Shown here piece after piece: positions 8,576 to 16,324 of a stretch of DNA of 64,000 nt. The stretch covers positions 682,001 through 746,000 of the forward strand of contig JANCMB010000001.1 of assembly GCA_031317595.1 (NCBI GenBank). The letters are read 5' to 3'. A model generated the notes under the pieces. The model did not search any database. It saw only the letters and a program-made list of their open reading frames with translations, and was not told the DNA's origin. The position numbers and the translations under genes were made by a program. How positions within the stretch are numbered: the first letter of the stretch is position 1; each line of letters begins with the position of its first letter. This stretch comes from Glutamicibacter sp. PS (GTDB taxonomy: Bacteria > Actinomycetota > Actinomycetes > Actinomycetales > Micrococcaceae).

Positions 8576-10099
8576 ATGGCTGACGGTATGAGACGCGCAA
8601 AGATTGTGGCCACCTGGGGACCAGCCCTGGCAAGTTATGAAAACACCGTAGCGGTACTGCAGGCGGGGGTGGACGTGGCTCGCTTGAACATGAGCCACGG
8701 CGACCACTCGATGCACGCAAAATCACTGGAGAACGTTCGCACCGCGGCGGCAGAGATCGGCCGTGCGGTCGGTATCTTCGCCGACCTGCAGGGTCCGAAG
8801 ATCCGCCTGGGACGTTTTGCAAACGATGAAAAGTACATTCTCGAAGCCGGTGAGAAGTTCACCATCACCATCGAGGACGTACCGGGGGAGCGCCACATTT
8901 GCTCCACCACCTTCAAGGGGCTGACCGGCGACGTCAAGCCCGGGGACATCCTGCTGATCAACGACGGCAAGGTCAAGCTCAAGGCCGTTGAGGTCACCGA
9001 CACCGAGGTGCGTTCCGAGGTCGTCGTCGGTGGCGAGGTCTCGAACAACAAGGGCATCAACCTGCCCGGCGTGGCTGTGAACGTCCCGGCACTGAGCGAA
9101 AAGGACGAGGATGACCTGCGCTGGGCCATCCGCGCCGGCGTCGACATGGTCGCTTTGTCCTTCGTACGTAACGCCGAGGACATCGGCCGCGTCCACGAGA
9201 TCATGGACGAAGAGGGTCGCCGCCTGCCGGTGATCGCGAAGATCGAGAAGCCGCAGGCCGTCGAGGCCCTCGAAGACATCATCAACGCGTTTGACGCCAT
9301 CATGGTCGCACGTGGCGACCTGGGCGTGGAGCTTCCGCTGGAAGACGTTCCGGTGGTGCAGAAGCGCGCTATCGAATTGGCTCGTCGCTGGGCTAAGCCG
9401 GTGATTGTCGCCACGCAGGTGCTCGAGTCGATGATCGAATCGCCGACCCCGACCCGCGCCGAAGCCTCGGACTGCGCCAACGCAGTGCTCGACGGCGCCG
9501 ATGCGGTGATGCTTTCGGGCGAGACCTCGGTCGGTGCCTACCCGGTGGAAACCGTGCAGACCATGTCGCGCATCATCTCCTCCACGGAACAGCACGGTTT
9601 GGACCGTATCCCGCGCCTGGGTTCGAAGCCGAAGACCCGCGGTGGCGCCATTACGCGGGCTGCCGTGGAAATCGCGGACCAGTTGGATGCCAAGTACATT
9701 GTGGCCTTCACCCAGTCCGGCGATTCGGCTCGCCGTCTGTCGCGATTGCGCCCGAAGCGCCCGGTACTGGCCTTCACCCCGCTGCAGCAGACCTACAACA
9801 TCATGACCTTGATGTGGGGTATCGATGCGCGTCTGGTGGACTACGCCGATCACACCGATAAGATGACCGCACAGGTCGATCAGGCCCTGCTCAGCGAGGG
9901 CCTGGCCGAAATCAACGACGTGGTGTGCATTGCCGCCGGTTCGCCTCCAGGGCAGGCCGGCTCCACCAACTCGCTGCGCGTGCACAAGGTTGGCGACTTG
10001 GCTGACGCCGGTCAGCTGGTCGAAGGTAAGCCGATGCCGGACCGTGAAAAGGTCGGCCCGTGGGCCGAAGAGAACGTCCGTCCCGACGGCAACGTCTAA
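8576..10099 (+). CDS. pyk: Pyruvate kinase
   Basis: Pyruvate kinase turns phosphoenolpyruvate and ADP into pyruvate and ATP. Family motifs are RRAKIVATWGPA near the start, LNMSHG, the active-site stretch IMVARGDLGVELPLEDVPVVQK, TQVLESMIESPTPTRAE and MLSGETSVGAYP, followed by the C-terminal allosteric domain and a short extra tail ending in PDGNV. The start is not certain. ATG 8576 (507 residues) has GAAAGG only three bases upstream, while ATG 8588 gives the MRRAKIV start usual in actinobacteria but has a poorer site. The gene stands alone between two terminators. Confidence 0.96.
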   Translation: MADGMRRAKIVATWGPALASYENTVAVLQAGVDVARLNMSHGDHSMHAKSLENVRTAAAEIGRAVGIFADLQGPKIRLGRFANDEKYILEAGEKFTITIEDVPGERHICSTTFKGLTGDVKPGDILLINDGKVKLKAVEVTDTEVRSEVVVGGEVSNNKGINLPGVAVNVPALSEKDEDDLRWAIRAGVDMVALSFVRNAEDIGRVHEIMDEEGRRLPVIAKIEKPQAVEALEDIINAFDAIMVARGDLGVELPLEDVPVVQKRAIELARRWAKPVIVATQVLESMIESPTPTRAEASDCANAVLDGADAVMLSGETSVGAYPVETVQTMSRIISSTEQHGLDRIPRLGSKPKTRGGAITRAAVEIADQLDAKYIVAFTQSGDSARRLSRLRPKRPVLAFTPLQQTYNIMTLMWGIDARLVDYADHTDKMTAQVDQALLSEGLAEINDVVCIAAGSPPGQAGSTNSLRVHKVGDLADAGQLVEGKPMPDREKVGPWAEENVRPDGNV

Positions 10100-10129
10100 G
10101 CTGCGCTAGCCGACGACGGTAGTTAACAC

Positions 10130-10183
10130 CGGAGGGGCTGTTCCTCCCGCCACGACGGGAGGAACAGCCCCTCCGATGTTTTG
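10130..10183 (+). terminator. Bidirectional terminator between pyk and the response regulator
   Basis: A perfect 20-bp stem (10130-10149 and 10156-10175) with a six-base loop is followed by ATGTTTT. It lies between convergent genes and can serve both. Confidence 0.85.
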
Positions 10184-10203
10184 CTGAGCCTTGTTAGGTT
10201 CGG

Positions 10204-10821
10204 TTATTTGACCTGATCGATCACGGTCTCGGCGACCTGACGCATCGACAGTCGACGATCCATGGAGGTCTTCTGAATCCAGCGGAAAGCCTCTGGTTCG
10301 CTCAGGCCCATCTTGGTGATCAACAGGCTCTTGGCACGATCCACCAGCTTGCGGGTTTCGAACTGCTCGGCCAGATTGCTGACTTCCTCCTCCAGCGCAC
10401 GGATTTCGTCGTGGCGGGAGATGGCGATTTCGATGGCCGGCGTGAGGTCGGCTGGGGTAAAAGGCTTCACGACGTAGGCCATGGCACCGGCCTCGCGCGC
10501 GCGGTCGACCAGTTCCTTCTGGCTGAAGGCGGTGAGCAGCACGACCGGAGCGATTCGTTCCTTGACGATCGCCTCAGCGGCGGTGATCCCGTCCATGACG
10601 GGCATCTTCACGTCCATGAGAACCAGATCGGGCTTGAACTCGCGGGCCTTCTCGAGGGCCATCTGCCCGTTATCGGCTTCCGCGACCACGTCATAGCCTT
10701 CGGAACGAAGGATCTCGACAATATCCAGACGGATGAGCGTCTCGTCCTCGGCCACAACTACGCGGCGGGCGGCGGTGGGAACCTCCGAGGGGATCTTGGT
10801 GATTTCTGGTAACTCGTTCAT
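10204..10821 (-). CDS. ANTAR-domain response regulator, PdtaR-like
   Basis: This 205-residue protein has an N-terminal receiver domain and a C-terminal ANTAR RNA-binding domain. In the receiver, the acidic pair is in VVVAEDETLIRLD, the phosphoacceptor aspartate is in LVLMDVKMP, and the conserved lysine is in YVVKPF. The ANTAR part runs from about RKLVDRAKSLLI to the end. The closest known type is mycobacterial PdtaR (Rv1626), which acts by transcription antitermination; that role is inferred here. No histidine kinase gene is adjacent. The ATG has AAGGAG four bases upstream on its strand. It sits next to pyk in several actinobacteria, so the context does not reveal its target. Confidence 0.9.
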   Translation of the reverse strand: MNELPEITKIPSEVPTAARRVVVAEDETLIRLDIVEILRSEGYDVVAEADNGQMALEKAREFKPDLVLMDVKMPVMDGITAAEAIVKERIAPVVLLTAFSQKELVDRAREAGAMAYVVKPFTPADLTPAIEIAISRHDEIRALEEEVSNLAEQFETRKLVDRAKSLLITKMGLSEPEAFRWIQKTSMDRRLSMRQVAETVIDQVK

Positions 10822-10981
10822 CTGGCTCCTTCTTTCACGGCAGGACGGTGTCGCGTGACGAATGGTGATCTACAGCTGGATTCAGCGGGTCGATCTCAGT
10901 TTCACATCTAAGCCTACTTGCATGTAACCTTGATTCGTCGATGACGCTCGTAGCGGATTAGGAAATCTGCGAAAGGTCACG

Positions 10982-10987
10982 TAAGAT
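10982..10987 (+). promoter_or_regulatory. -10 element of tRNA-Leu
   Basis: TAAGAT lies 13 bases before the mature tRNA 5' end. No clear -35 hexamer was found at the usual spacing. The 179-bp gap 10822-11000 otherwise holds only the divergent promoter region. Confidence 0.5.
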
Positions 10988-11000
10988 CGATAAAGTGCCA

Positions 11001-11085
11001 GCCCAAGTGGCGGAATTGGTAGACGCGCCGCACTCAAAATGCGGTTTCGAAAGAAGTGTGGGTTCGAGTCCCACCTTGGGCACCA
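11001..11085 (+). tRNA. tRNA-Leu (anticodon CAA)
   Basis: The seven-base acceptor arms GCCCAAG and CTTGGGC pair exactly. The anticodon stem CCGCA/TGCGG encloses the loop CTCAAAA, giving anticodon CAA, which reads UUG. The T arm contains GGTTCGAGTCC, and the long variable region is typical of class II tRNA-Leu. The CCA end is encoded (11083-11085). Confidence 0.97.
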
Positions 11086-11087
11086 GC

Positions 11088-11129
11088 AACACCCCGAAGC
11101 AATTTAGTTTCGGGGTGTTTTTGTTTTGT
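11088..11129 (+). terminator. Terminator of tRNA-Leu
   Basis: Perfect 11-bp arms (11088-11098 and 11109-11119) are followed by TTTTGTTTTG directly after the tRNA. Confidence 0.9.
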
Positions 11130-11170
11130 CCTGAAAAATCGTGTCTGAGACATGGCGCACGAAAAATGTT

Positions 11171-11214
11171 GTTTACCTCTCGTTTGTCAGGAGTTCACCG
11201 GCTATTCAGTGGTC
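11171..11214 (+). promoter_or_regulatory. PHO-box-like array of four 11-base units upstream of pit
   Basis: Four consecutive 11-base units begin GTTTACC (11171), GTTTGTC (11182), GTTCACC (11193) and ATTCAGT (11204). Streptomyces PhoP sites are tandem 11-base repeats with a GTTCACC core, and the gene downstream is a phosphate transporter. The third unit is an exact core match and the others are partial. The function is inferred. Confidence 0.45.
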
Positions 11215-11277
11215 ATCAGCGCCGATCAGCTCGGGAATTGCCATCTCTTAGACGCAAATTCGCAGGTGGTTACCAGA

Positions 11278-11305
11278 TTGACTCATGGTTCAAGGGGCAT
11301 AAGAT
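11278..11305 (+). promoter_or_regulatory. Sigma-A type promoter for pit
   Basis: TTGACT (11278-11283) and TAAGAT (11300-11305) are separated by 16 bases. This would give a leader of about 110 bases before the pit start. Confidence 0.6.
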
Positions 11306-11420
11306 TGATTCTGCGCCTGGAGAGTTGCTGCCCAATTGCATGATGCGTGAATGCGTCGGGGAGTGCGGCACCTTTAGGTAGACCTGATCTTTTGTCACAC
11401 GACCCCCAGGCTGGTACTAC

Positions 11421-12737
11421 ATGGATTTGACGCTTATCGTCGTCCTTGTCATTTCATTGGCGTTGTTCTTCGACTTCACCAATGGTTTCCATGACACTGC
11501 TAATGCGATGGCCACCCCCATCGCCACCGGGGCCATCACCCCGAAAAAAGCGGTGCTTCTCGCCGCAATTTTGAACCTCGTCGGTGCGTTCTTGTCCACC
11601 GAAGTGGCCAAGACCATCTCCGGCGGCATTATCAACGAGGATGCCGCGACCGGGGTAAGTATTACCCCGGATATGATCTTCGCGGGCCTCATGGGCGCCG
11701 TCATTTGGAATGTCTTGACCTGGTTGCTGGGTCTTCCCTCCAGCTCCTCGCACGCCCTGTTCGGCGGTCTGGTCGGTGCGGCCATCGTCGGCGCCGGCTT
11801 TGGTGCCGTGGACTACGGCGTCTTGCTGTCCAAGGTGCTACTGCCCGCACTGTGCGCCCCGGTCATCGCCGGTGTTTCGGCCTACCTGTGCACCAAGCTT
11901 GCCTATTCGATAACCCGCCGTCAGTCCGGTAGCTCTCCGAAGCGTGGCGGATTCCGCTACGGCCAGATCTTCTCCTCCTCGCTGGTGGCGCTGGCGCACG
12001 GTACCAACGATGCGCAGAAGACCATGGGTGTTATCACCCTGACCCTGGTGGCCTCTGGCCTGCAGGAAGCAAACACCGGCCCGCACATGTGGGTAATTGC
12101 CAGCTGTGCCTTTGCTATCGCCCTGGGTACTTATACCGGTGGCTGGCGCATCATCCGCACCATGGGCTCCGGCCTGACGGACGTTAAGCCCGCTCAGGGT
12201 TTCTCTGCCGAGGTGTCCACGGCTTCTGCCATCCTCGCTTCCTCGCACTTGGGCTTCGCCCTGTCCACCACTCAGGTGGCCTCCGGTTCCGTGATCGGTT
12301 CGGGGCTGGGCCGTAAGGGCGCCGAAGTGCGTTGGGGAACCGCCGGACGCATTGCACTGGGTTGGTTGTTCACGCTGCCGGCCGCAGCGATTGTTGGCGG
12401 AGTTGCCGCAGCGTTGGCCCACCTAGGAACCATCGGCGTTGTAGCCGTTGCTGTTCTGGGCGTAGGCGTACTGGTGGTCTTCTGGGTGCTGTCTCGCCGT
12501 GAGGTGGTTGGCCACGAGAACGCCATGAGCGATATCGATAACTCGGGTGCCGCGGTCAACATTCTGTCGAAGAAGGAACGCCGCAAGCGTGAGCGGGCCG
12601 CACGCAAGGCCGCCGAAAAGGAACAGAAGTCCGCCAAGCAGGCGAAACAACCAGCGGCAGTGTCGTCCGAGACGTCCGGTGAGACCGAATCTGGCACTGA
12701 TTCGACGCAGGGCACCGAGAAGGGACAGAAGAAATGA
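11421..12737 (+). CDS. pitA: Low-affinity inorganic phosphate transporter, Pit family
   Basis: The 438-residue membrane protein belongs to the PHO4/Pit family, which imports phosphate as a metal-phosphate complex driven by protons. The N-terminal half carries FDFTNGFHDTANAMATPIATG and the inverted second half carries VALAHGTNDAQKTMGV, the two family signatures. About ten to twelve hydrophobic segments are visible. The last 60 residues form a Lys/Arg/Glu-rich cytoplasmic tail that is not part of the transport fold. ATG 11421 begins exactly at the first membrane segment, although its ribosome binding site is poor. The gene overlaps the next one by four bases (ATGA), and PHO-like repeats lie upstream. 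Confidence 0.93.
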   Translation: MDLTLIVVLVISLALFFDFTNGFHDTANAMATPIATGAITPKKAVLLAAILNLVGAFLSTEVAKTISGGIINEDAATGVSITPDMIFAGLMGAVIWNVLTWLLGLPSSSSHALFGGLVGAAIVGAGFGAVDYGVLLSKVLLPALCAPVIAGVSAYLCTKLAYSITRRQSGSSPKRGGFRYGQIFSSSLVALAHGTNDAQKTMGVITLTLVASGLQEANTGPHMWVIASCAFAIALGTYTGGWRIIRTMGSGLTDVKPAQGFSAEVSTASAILASSHLGFALSTTQVASGSVIGSGLGRKGAEVRWGTAGRIALGWLFTLPAAAIVGGVAAALAHLGTIGVVAVAVLGVGVLVVFWVLSRREVVGHENAMSDIDNSGAAVNILSKKERRKRERAARKAAEKEQKSAKQAKQPAAVSSETSGETESGTDSTQGTEKGQKK

Positions 12738-12973
12738 TCGATTGGGCAGCCTTTGGCATCGTTGCCGTTGTCACCTGGGTCTCGGCCATGTGCATCGTCG
12801 CAGCATACTCCTTCGCCGTGCGTCTTCTGGCCGTTGCGCGCGATGGTGGCTCGACCGCCATGCTCAACAAGGTCGGCGCAGTGTTCTTCTTTGCCGTGTG
12901 CGGGTTGATCGTGTTGTTCGGCATCGTGTTGATCGTTCCAGTGCTGAGTGAGAACATTCTCGGCTTTAGCTGA
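12734..12973 (+). CDS. Small two-helix membrane protein coupled to Pit
   Basis: This 79-residue protein has two hydrophobic segments, about residues 4-29 and 47-72, joined by a short charged loop (AVARDGGST). It starts inside the pit stop codon (ATGA), so it is translationally coupled. I do not recognise a named family. The tight coupling suggests an accessory role for the phosphate transporter, but that is inference. Confidence 0.8.
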   Translation: MIDWAAFGIVAVVTWVSAMCIVAAYSFAVRLLAVARDGGSTAMLNKVGAVFFFAVCGLIVLFGIVLIVPVLSENILGFS

Positions 12974-12993
12974 CCGGTCTGTGAGCCAAGGCA

Positions 12994-12999
12994 TACACT
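12994..12999 (+). promoter_or_regulatory. Leaderless-type -10 box for the RibD-like gene
   Basis: TACACT ends six bases before ATG 13006. This places the predicted transcription start at the start codon. Confidence 0.5.
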
Positions 13000-13005
13000 G
13001 GTGCC

Positions 13006-13557
13006 ATGACGAGCTTCAAATACTTTGTGACAGCCTCTCTCGACGGATTGATTGCCGATCGAGAGGGGCTGTCTTTGTGGTCTTCGGAGCCGGAGGTTGA
13101 AGAGCAGGTCGCGGACACTTACCGCGCGTTTGCCCAAGAAATTGGGGCCGTTGTCATCGGCGGCAAGGCCTATGCGGGGATCGCCCGCGAGGTGGCCGAA
13201 GGTAGTCGTAGCTGGCCCTTTGGGCGCCTGCCGGTCTGGGTTTTTACCCACCACGAACTGCCTACCGTTGCCGATGCCGACCTGACCTTCATCAGGGGTA
13301 GCGAAAGTTTCTGGCATGACGACATTGCAAGCAGTGCCGGAGCCAAGCACGTGTGGGTCTTTGGCGGTTCCGATATCGCCGGTGCACTGCTCTATGCCGG
13401 GGTGCTGGATGAAATTTGGGTGCTGACCTATCCGGTGTTGCTCGGTTCGGGGCACCCGCTGATCGGTCGAAACGTCAAGGCGCGGGTGCGCCTGCTAGAG
13501 GCCGAGCAACTATCCCACGGCATGCGTCTGGCCGGCTACAGCATCGAGCGTGCCTGA
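13006..13557 (+). CDS. RibD C-terminal domain (dihydrofolate reductase fold) family protein
   Basis: The 183-residue product has the DHFR-like fold of the RibD C-terminal family: the opening KYFVTASLDGLIADREG, the central GAVVIGGKAY, the nucleotide-binding VWVFGGSDIAGALLYAG and the ending LTYPVLLGSGHPLIG. Such proteins bind NAD(P)H and probably reduce small substrates; the true substrate is unknown. It is not the full RibD, because the deaminase domain is absent and no riboflavin genes are nearby. The start has no ribosome binding site but a TACACT box six bases upstream, which supports a leaderless message. Confidence 0.88.
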   Translation: MTSFKYFVTASLDGLIADREGLSLWSSEPEVEEQVADTYRAFAQEIGAVVIGGKAYAGIAREVAEGSRSWPFGRLPVWVFTHHELPTVADADLTFIRGSESFWHDDIASSAGAKHVWVFGGSDIAGALLYAGVLDEIWVLTYPVLLGSGHPLIGRNVKARVRLLEAEQLSHGMRLAGYSIERA

Positions 13558-13572
13558 CCGGAGCCGGGTTGT

Positions 13573-13587
13573 GGCGAAAATTTCGCC
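13573..13587. repeat. Palindrome upstream of polA
   Basis: GGCGAAA, one base, TTTCGCC forms a perfect dyad centred 53 bp before the polA start. It could be a regulator site. The lack of a T tract argues against a terminator. Confidence 0.35.
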
Positions 13588-13619
13588 GTTTCGGAAGTGA
13601 AAATGTCTACCCAGCCCAC

Positions 13620-13625
13620 TAGGCT
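13620..13625 (+). promoter_or_regulatory. Leaderless-type -10 box for polA
   Basis: TAGGCT lies seven bases before GTG 13633, and the same hexamer occurs at the same distance before the gene at 36852. This decides the polA start in favour of GTG 13633. Confidence 0.6.
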
Positions 13626-13632
13626 GGCAGGT

Positions 13633-16314
13633 GTGAGCGAAACAACCACGACGCACGAATCGTCGGACAAACGACTGCTGATCATCGACGGCCACTCCAT
13701 GGCATTCCGCGCCTTTTATGCGCTGCCGGCCGAAAACTTTGCGACGAGCACCGGGCAACACACCAACGCCGTGCACGGTTTCGTCTCGATGCTGCTGACG
13801 ATGCTCCGGCAACAGAAACCCACTCACGTGGCGGTGGCCTTCGACCTCGATACTCCAACGTTCCGGTCGACCGAGTATGTAGAGTACAAGGGTGGGCGTA
13901 ATAAGACCCCCGAGGAGTTTTACGGTCAGATCGACCTGATCCAGCAGGTCATGAAGGCGATGAATATTCCGTGCATCTCGCTTGATGGCTACGAGGCGGA
14001 CGATATTCTGGCCACGCTATCCAAGCAGGGCGAAGCTGCCGGCTTTGAGGTGTTGGTGGTCTCCGGTGATCGCGATGCTTTTCAGCTGATCACCGACAAG
14101 ACTCTGGTGCTCTACCCGAAGAAGGGTATTAGCGACATCCCGCCGATGGATGCCGAAGCGATCGAGGCCAAGTACCTTGTACGCCCGGAACGTTATTCGG
14201 ATCTCGCCGCCCTGGTTGGCGAATCGGCTGATAACCTGCCCGGCGTGCCGGGCGTTGGCCCGAAGACGGCCGCCAAGTGGCTGAACCTCTACGGTGACCT
14301 CGATGGTGTGCTGGAGAATATTGACTCGATTAAGGGCAAAGTCGGTGACAGCCTCCGCGAGCATGTCGAGAGTGTGAAGCGTAACCGTCGACTGAACCAA
14401 CTACTTGGTGATCTCGAGTTGCCGGTGACGCTGGACGATACCGAACTCGGTACGCCGAATCGCGAAGAGATCGAGAATCTTTTCGACGCTCTGGAATTCA
14501 ACACCCTGCGTAAACGACTCTTCGATCACTTTGCGGCAGCGGAAGAAGAGACTCAGGTGGAAGTCGCGGAAATCAACGAGATTTCCGTGGCCAGTGTCGC
14601 GGAGCTCAAAGAGTTCCTATCCGCTGGTAAAGATCAGCGCATTACCGTACACTTCGCGGTGGTTGGTGGTGAACTCGTTGGCCTGGCTCTCTTCCGGGAA
14701 CTGGATGGGTGCTGGCTCGAACTTGGGGCGTTGGATGAACCTCGCCGTGCCGTGCTCTCCGAGTTCCTAGCGGACGAGAACCAGCCAAAGGTGCTCCATG
14801 ACTCCAAGGCCGCGATGCACCTGTTGCATCAGCACGGTCTGACATTAGCCGGCATTGCCGACGACACGCTGATCAGCGCCTACCTGATCCAACCGGATCG
14901 CCGGAGCCACGAGCTTGCCGACCTGGTGCAGTACCATCTGGGCTACGCTTTGGCGAAGCCTCCGGCACCGAAGGCCGGTGAACTCGACCTACAGCTCAGT
15001 GGTGATTTGGCTGAGCCAACACTGCGTCAGGCCCAGGCGGTGCACGACCTGTCGGCGTACCTGGACACCGAAATGGCGCAGAAACACGCCGACGCATTGG
15101 CCCGCGACATGGAGTTGCCGCTGATTCCGGTGCTTTTCGATATGGAGCAAGCTGGTGTGGCCGTGAGCCGTGAACGCCTGCTGGAGCTGCGTGAGCACTT
15201 CACGACACTGGTCGAGCGTGCCACGGCTGGAGCCTATGCGGCGATCGGTCATGAGGTTAACCTCTCGAGCCCAAAGCAGCTGCAGGTGGTGCTATTCGAA
15301 GAGTTGCAGTTGCCGAAGACCAAGAAGATCAAAACCGGGTACACCACTGACGCCGAATCCCTGCAGGACTTGTTGATCAGCACCGAACATCCGTTCCTGG
15401 TGGCGCTGATGGAGTACCGCGACGCCAGCAAGCTACGCCAGACGGTGGATGGTCTGCTGAAGTTCGTCACCCAAGACGGACGGATCCACACCACCTACGC
15501 ACAGACGGTAGCGGCCACCGGCCGACTCTCCAGCCTGAACCCGAACCTGCAGAACATCCCGATTCGCTCCGAGCAGGGCCGACGCATTCGCGATGTGTTC
15601 GTCGTCGGCGAAGGCTACGAAACCCTGCTAACCGTGGACTACTCGCAGATCGAAATGCGTATCATGGCGCACCTATCCGGTGATGAGGGTCTGATCGAGG
15701 CCTACCAGAACGGTGAGGATCTGCACCGCTATGTCGGCTCGCGCGTCTTTGACGTCGCTCCGGAAGATGTCACCTCGGAGATGCGTTCGAAGGTCAAGGC
15801 GATGAGCTACGGCCTGGCCTATGGGTTGAGTTCCTTTGGCTTGTCGAAGCAGCTCAAGATTTCCGTCGACGAAGCGCGCACGCTAATGAAGGACTACTTC
15901 GATCGTTTCGGTGCCGTGCGCACCTATCTGCGTTCCGTGGTGGAGCAGGCACGTCGTGATGGCTACACGGAAACGATCTTCGGGCGTCGTCGTTACTTGC
16001 CCGAGCTGAACAGTTCGGACCGTAACCTGCGTCAGATCGCAGAACGCGCCGCACTGAACGCACCGATTCAGGGTTCCGCGGCCGACCTGGTGAAGATCGC
16101 CATGCTCAATGTGGACCGGCGGCTTCGCGAAGGAAAGTTCTCCTCGCGGATGCTGCTCCAGGTCCATGACGAACTCGTCGTGGAAATCGCCCCGGGCGAA
16201 TTGGACGCGGTGACCGAGCTGGTGACCTACGAGATGGAGCATGCCGCGCAACTTCGGGTACCGCTTGACGTGCAGCCCGGTACTGGTGCCACCTGGCACG
16301 ATGCGGCCCACTAA
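13633..16314 (+). CDS. polA: DNA polymerase I
   Basis: DNA polymerase I fills gaps in excision repair and processes Okazaki fragments. The 893-residue product has an N-terminal 5'-nuclease domain beginning LLIIDGHSMAFRAFYAL with a helix-hairpin-helix at GVPGVGPKTAAKWL, a central 3'-exonuclease-like domain that lacks the usual acidic motifs, and the polymerase domain. Polymerase motifs A (DYSQIEMRIMAHLSGD), B (RSKVKAMSYGLAYGLSSFG) and C (QVHDELVVE) are intact. I chose GTG 13633 on the -10 box upstream; GTG 13597 and ATG 13603 are in frame but would lie upstream of the predicted transcript. The stop codon overlaps the ribosome binding site of the next gene. Confidence 0.96.
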   Translation: MSETTTTHESSDKRLLIIDGHSMAFRAFYALPAENFATSTGQHTNAVHGFVSMLLTMLRQQKPTHVAVAFDLDTPTFRSTEYVEYKGGRNKTPEEFYGQIDLIQQVMKAMNIPCISLDGYEADDILATLSKQGEAAGFEVLVVSGDRDAFQLITDKTLVLYPKKGISDIPPMDAEAIEAKYLVRPERYSDLAALVGESADNLPGVPGVGPKTAAKWLNLYGDLDGVLENIDSIKGKVGDSLREHVESVKRNRRLNQLLGDLELPVTLDDTELGTPNREEIENLFDALEFNTLRKRLFDHFAAAEEETQVEVAEINEISVASVAELKEFLSAGKDQRITVHFAVVGGELVGLALFRELDGCWLELGALDEPRRAVLSEFLADENQPKVLHDSKAAMHLLHQHGLTLAGIADDTLISAYLIQPDRRSHELADLVQYHLGYALAKPPAPKAGELDLQLSGDLAEPTLRQAQAVHDLSAYLDTEMAQKHADALARDMELPLIPVLFDMEQAGVAVSRERLLELREHFTTLVERATAGAYAAIGHEVNLSSPKQLQVVLFEELQLPKTKKIKTGYTTDAESLQDLLISTEHPFLVALMEYRDASKLRQTVDGLLKFVTQDGRIHTTYAQTVAATGRLSSLNPNLQNIPIRSEQGRRIRDVFVVGEGYETLLTVDYSQIEMRIMAHLSGDEGLIEAYQNGEDLHRYVGSRVFDVAPEDVTSEMRSKVKAMSYGLAYGLSSFGLSKQLKISVDEARTLMKDYFDRFGAVRTYLRSVVEQARRDGYTETIFGRRRYLPELNSSDRNLRQIAERAALNAPIQGSAADLVKIAMLNVDRRLREGKFSSRMLLQVHDELVVEIAPGELDAVTELVTYEMEHAAQLRVPLDVQPGTGATWHDAAH

Positions 16315-16324
16315 GGAGAAATAG

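Noticed and set aside
10995..11381. Open frame running through the tRNA-Leu gene
   Set aside because: It reads through a clear tRNA and its terminator, so it is not a gene.
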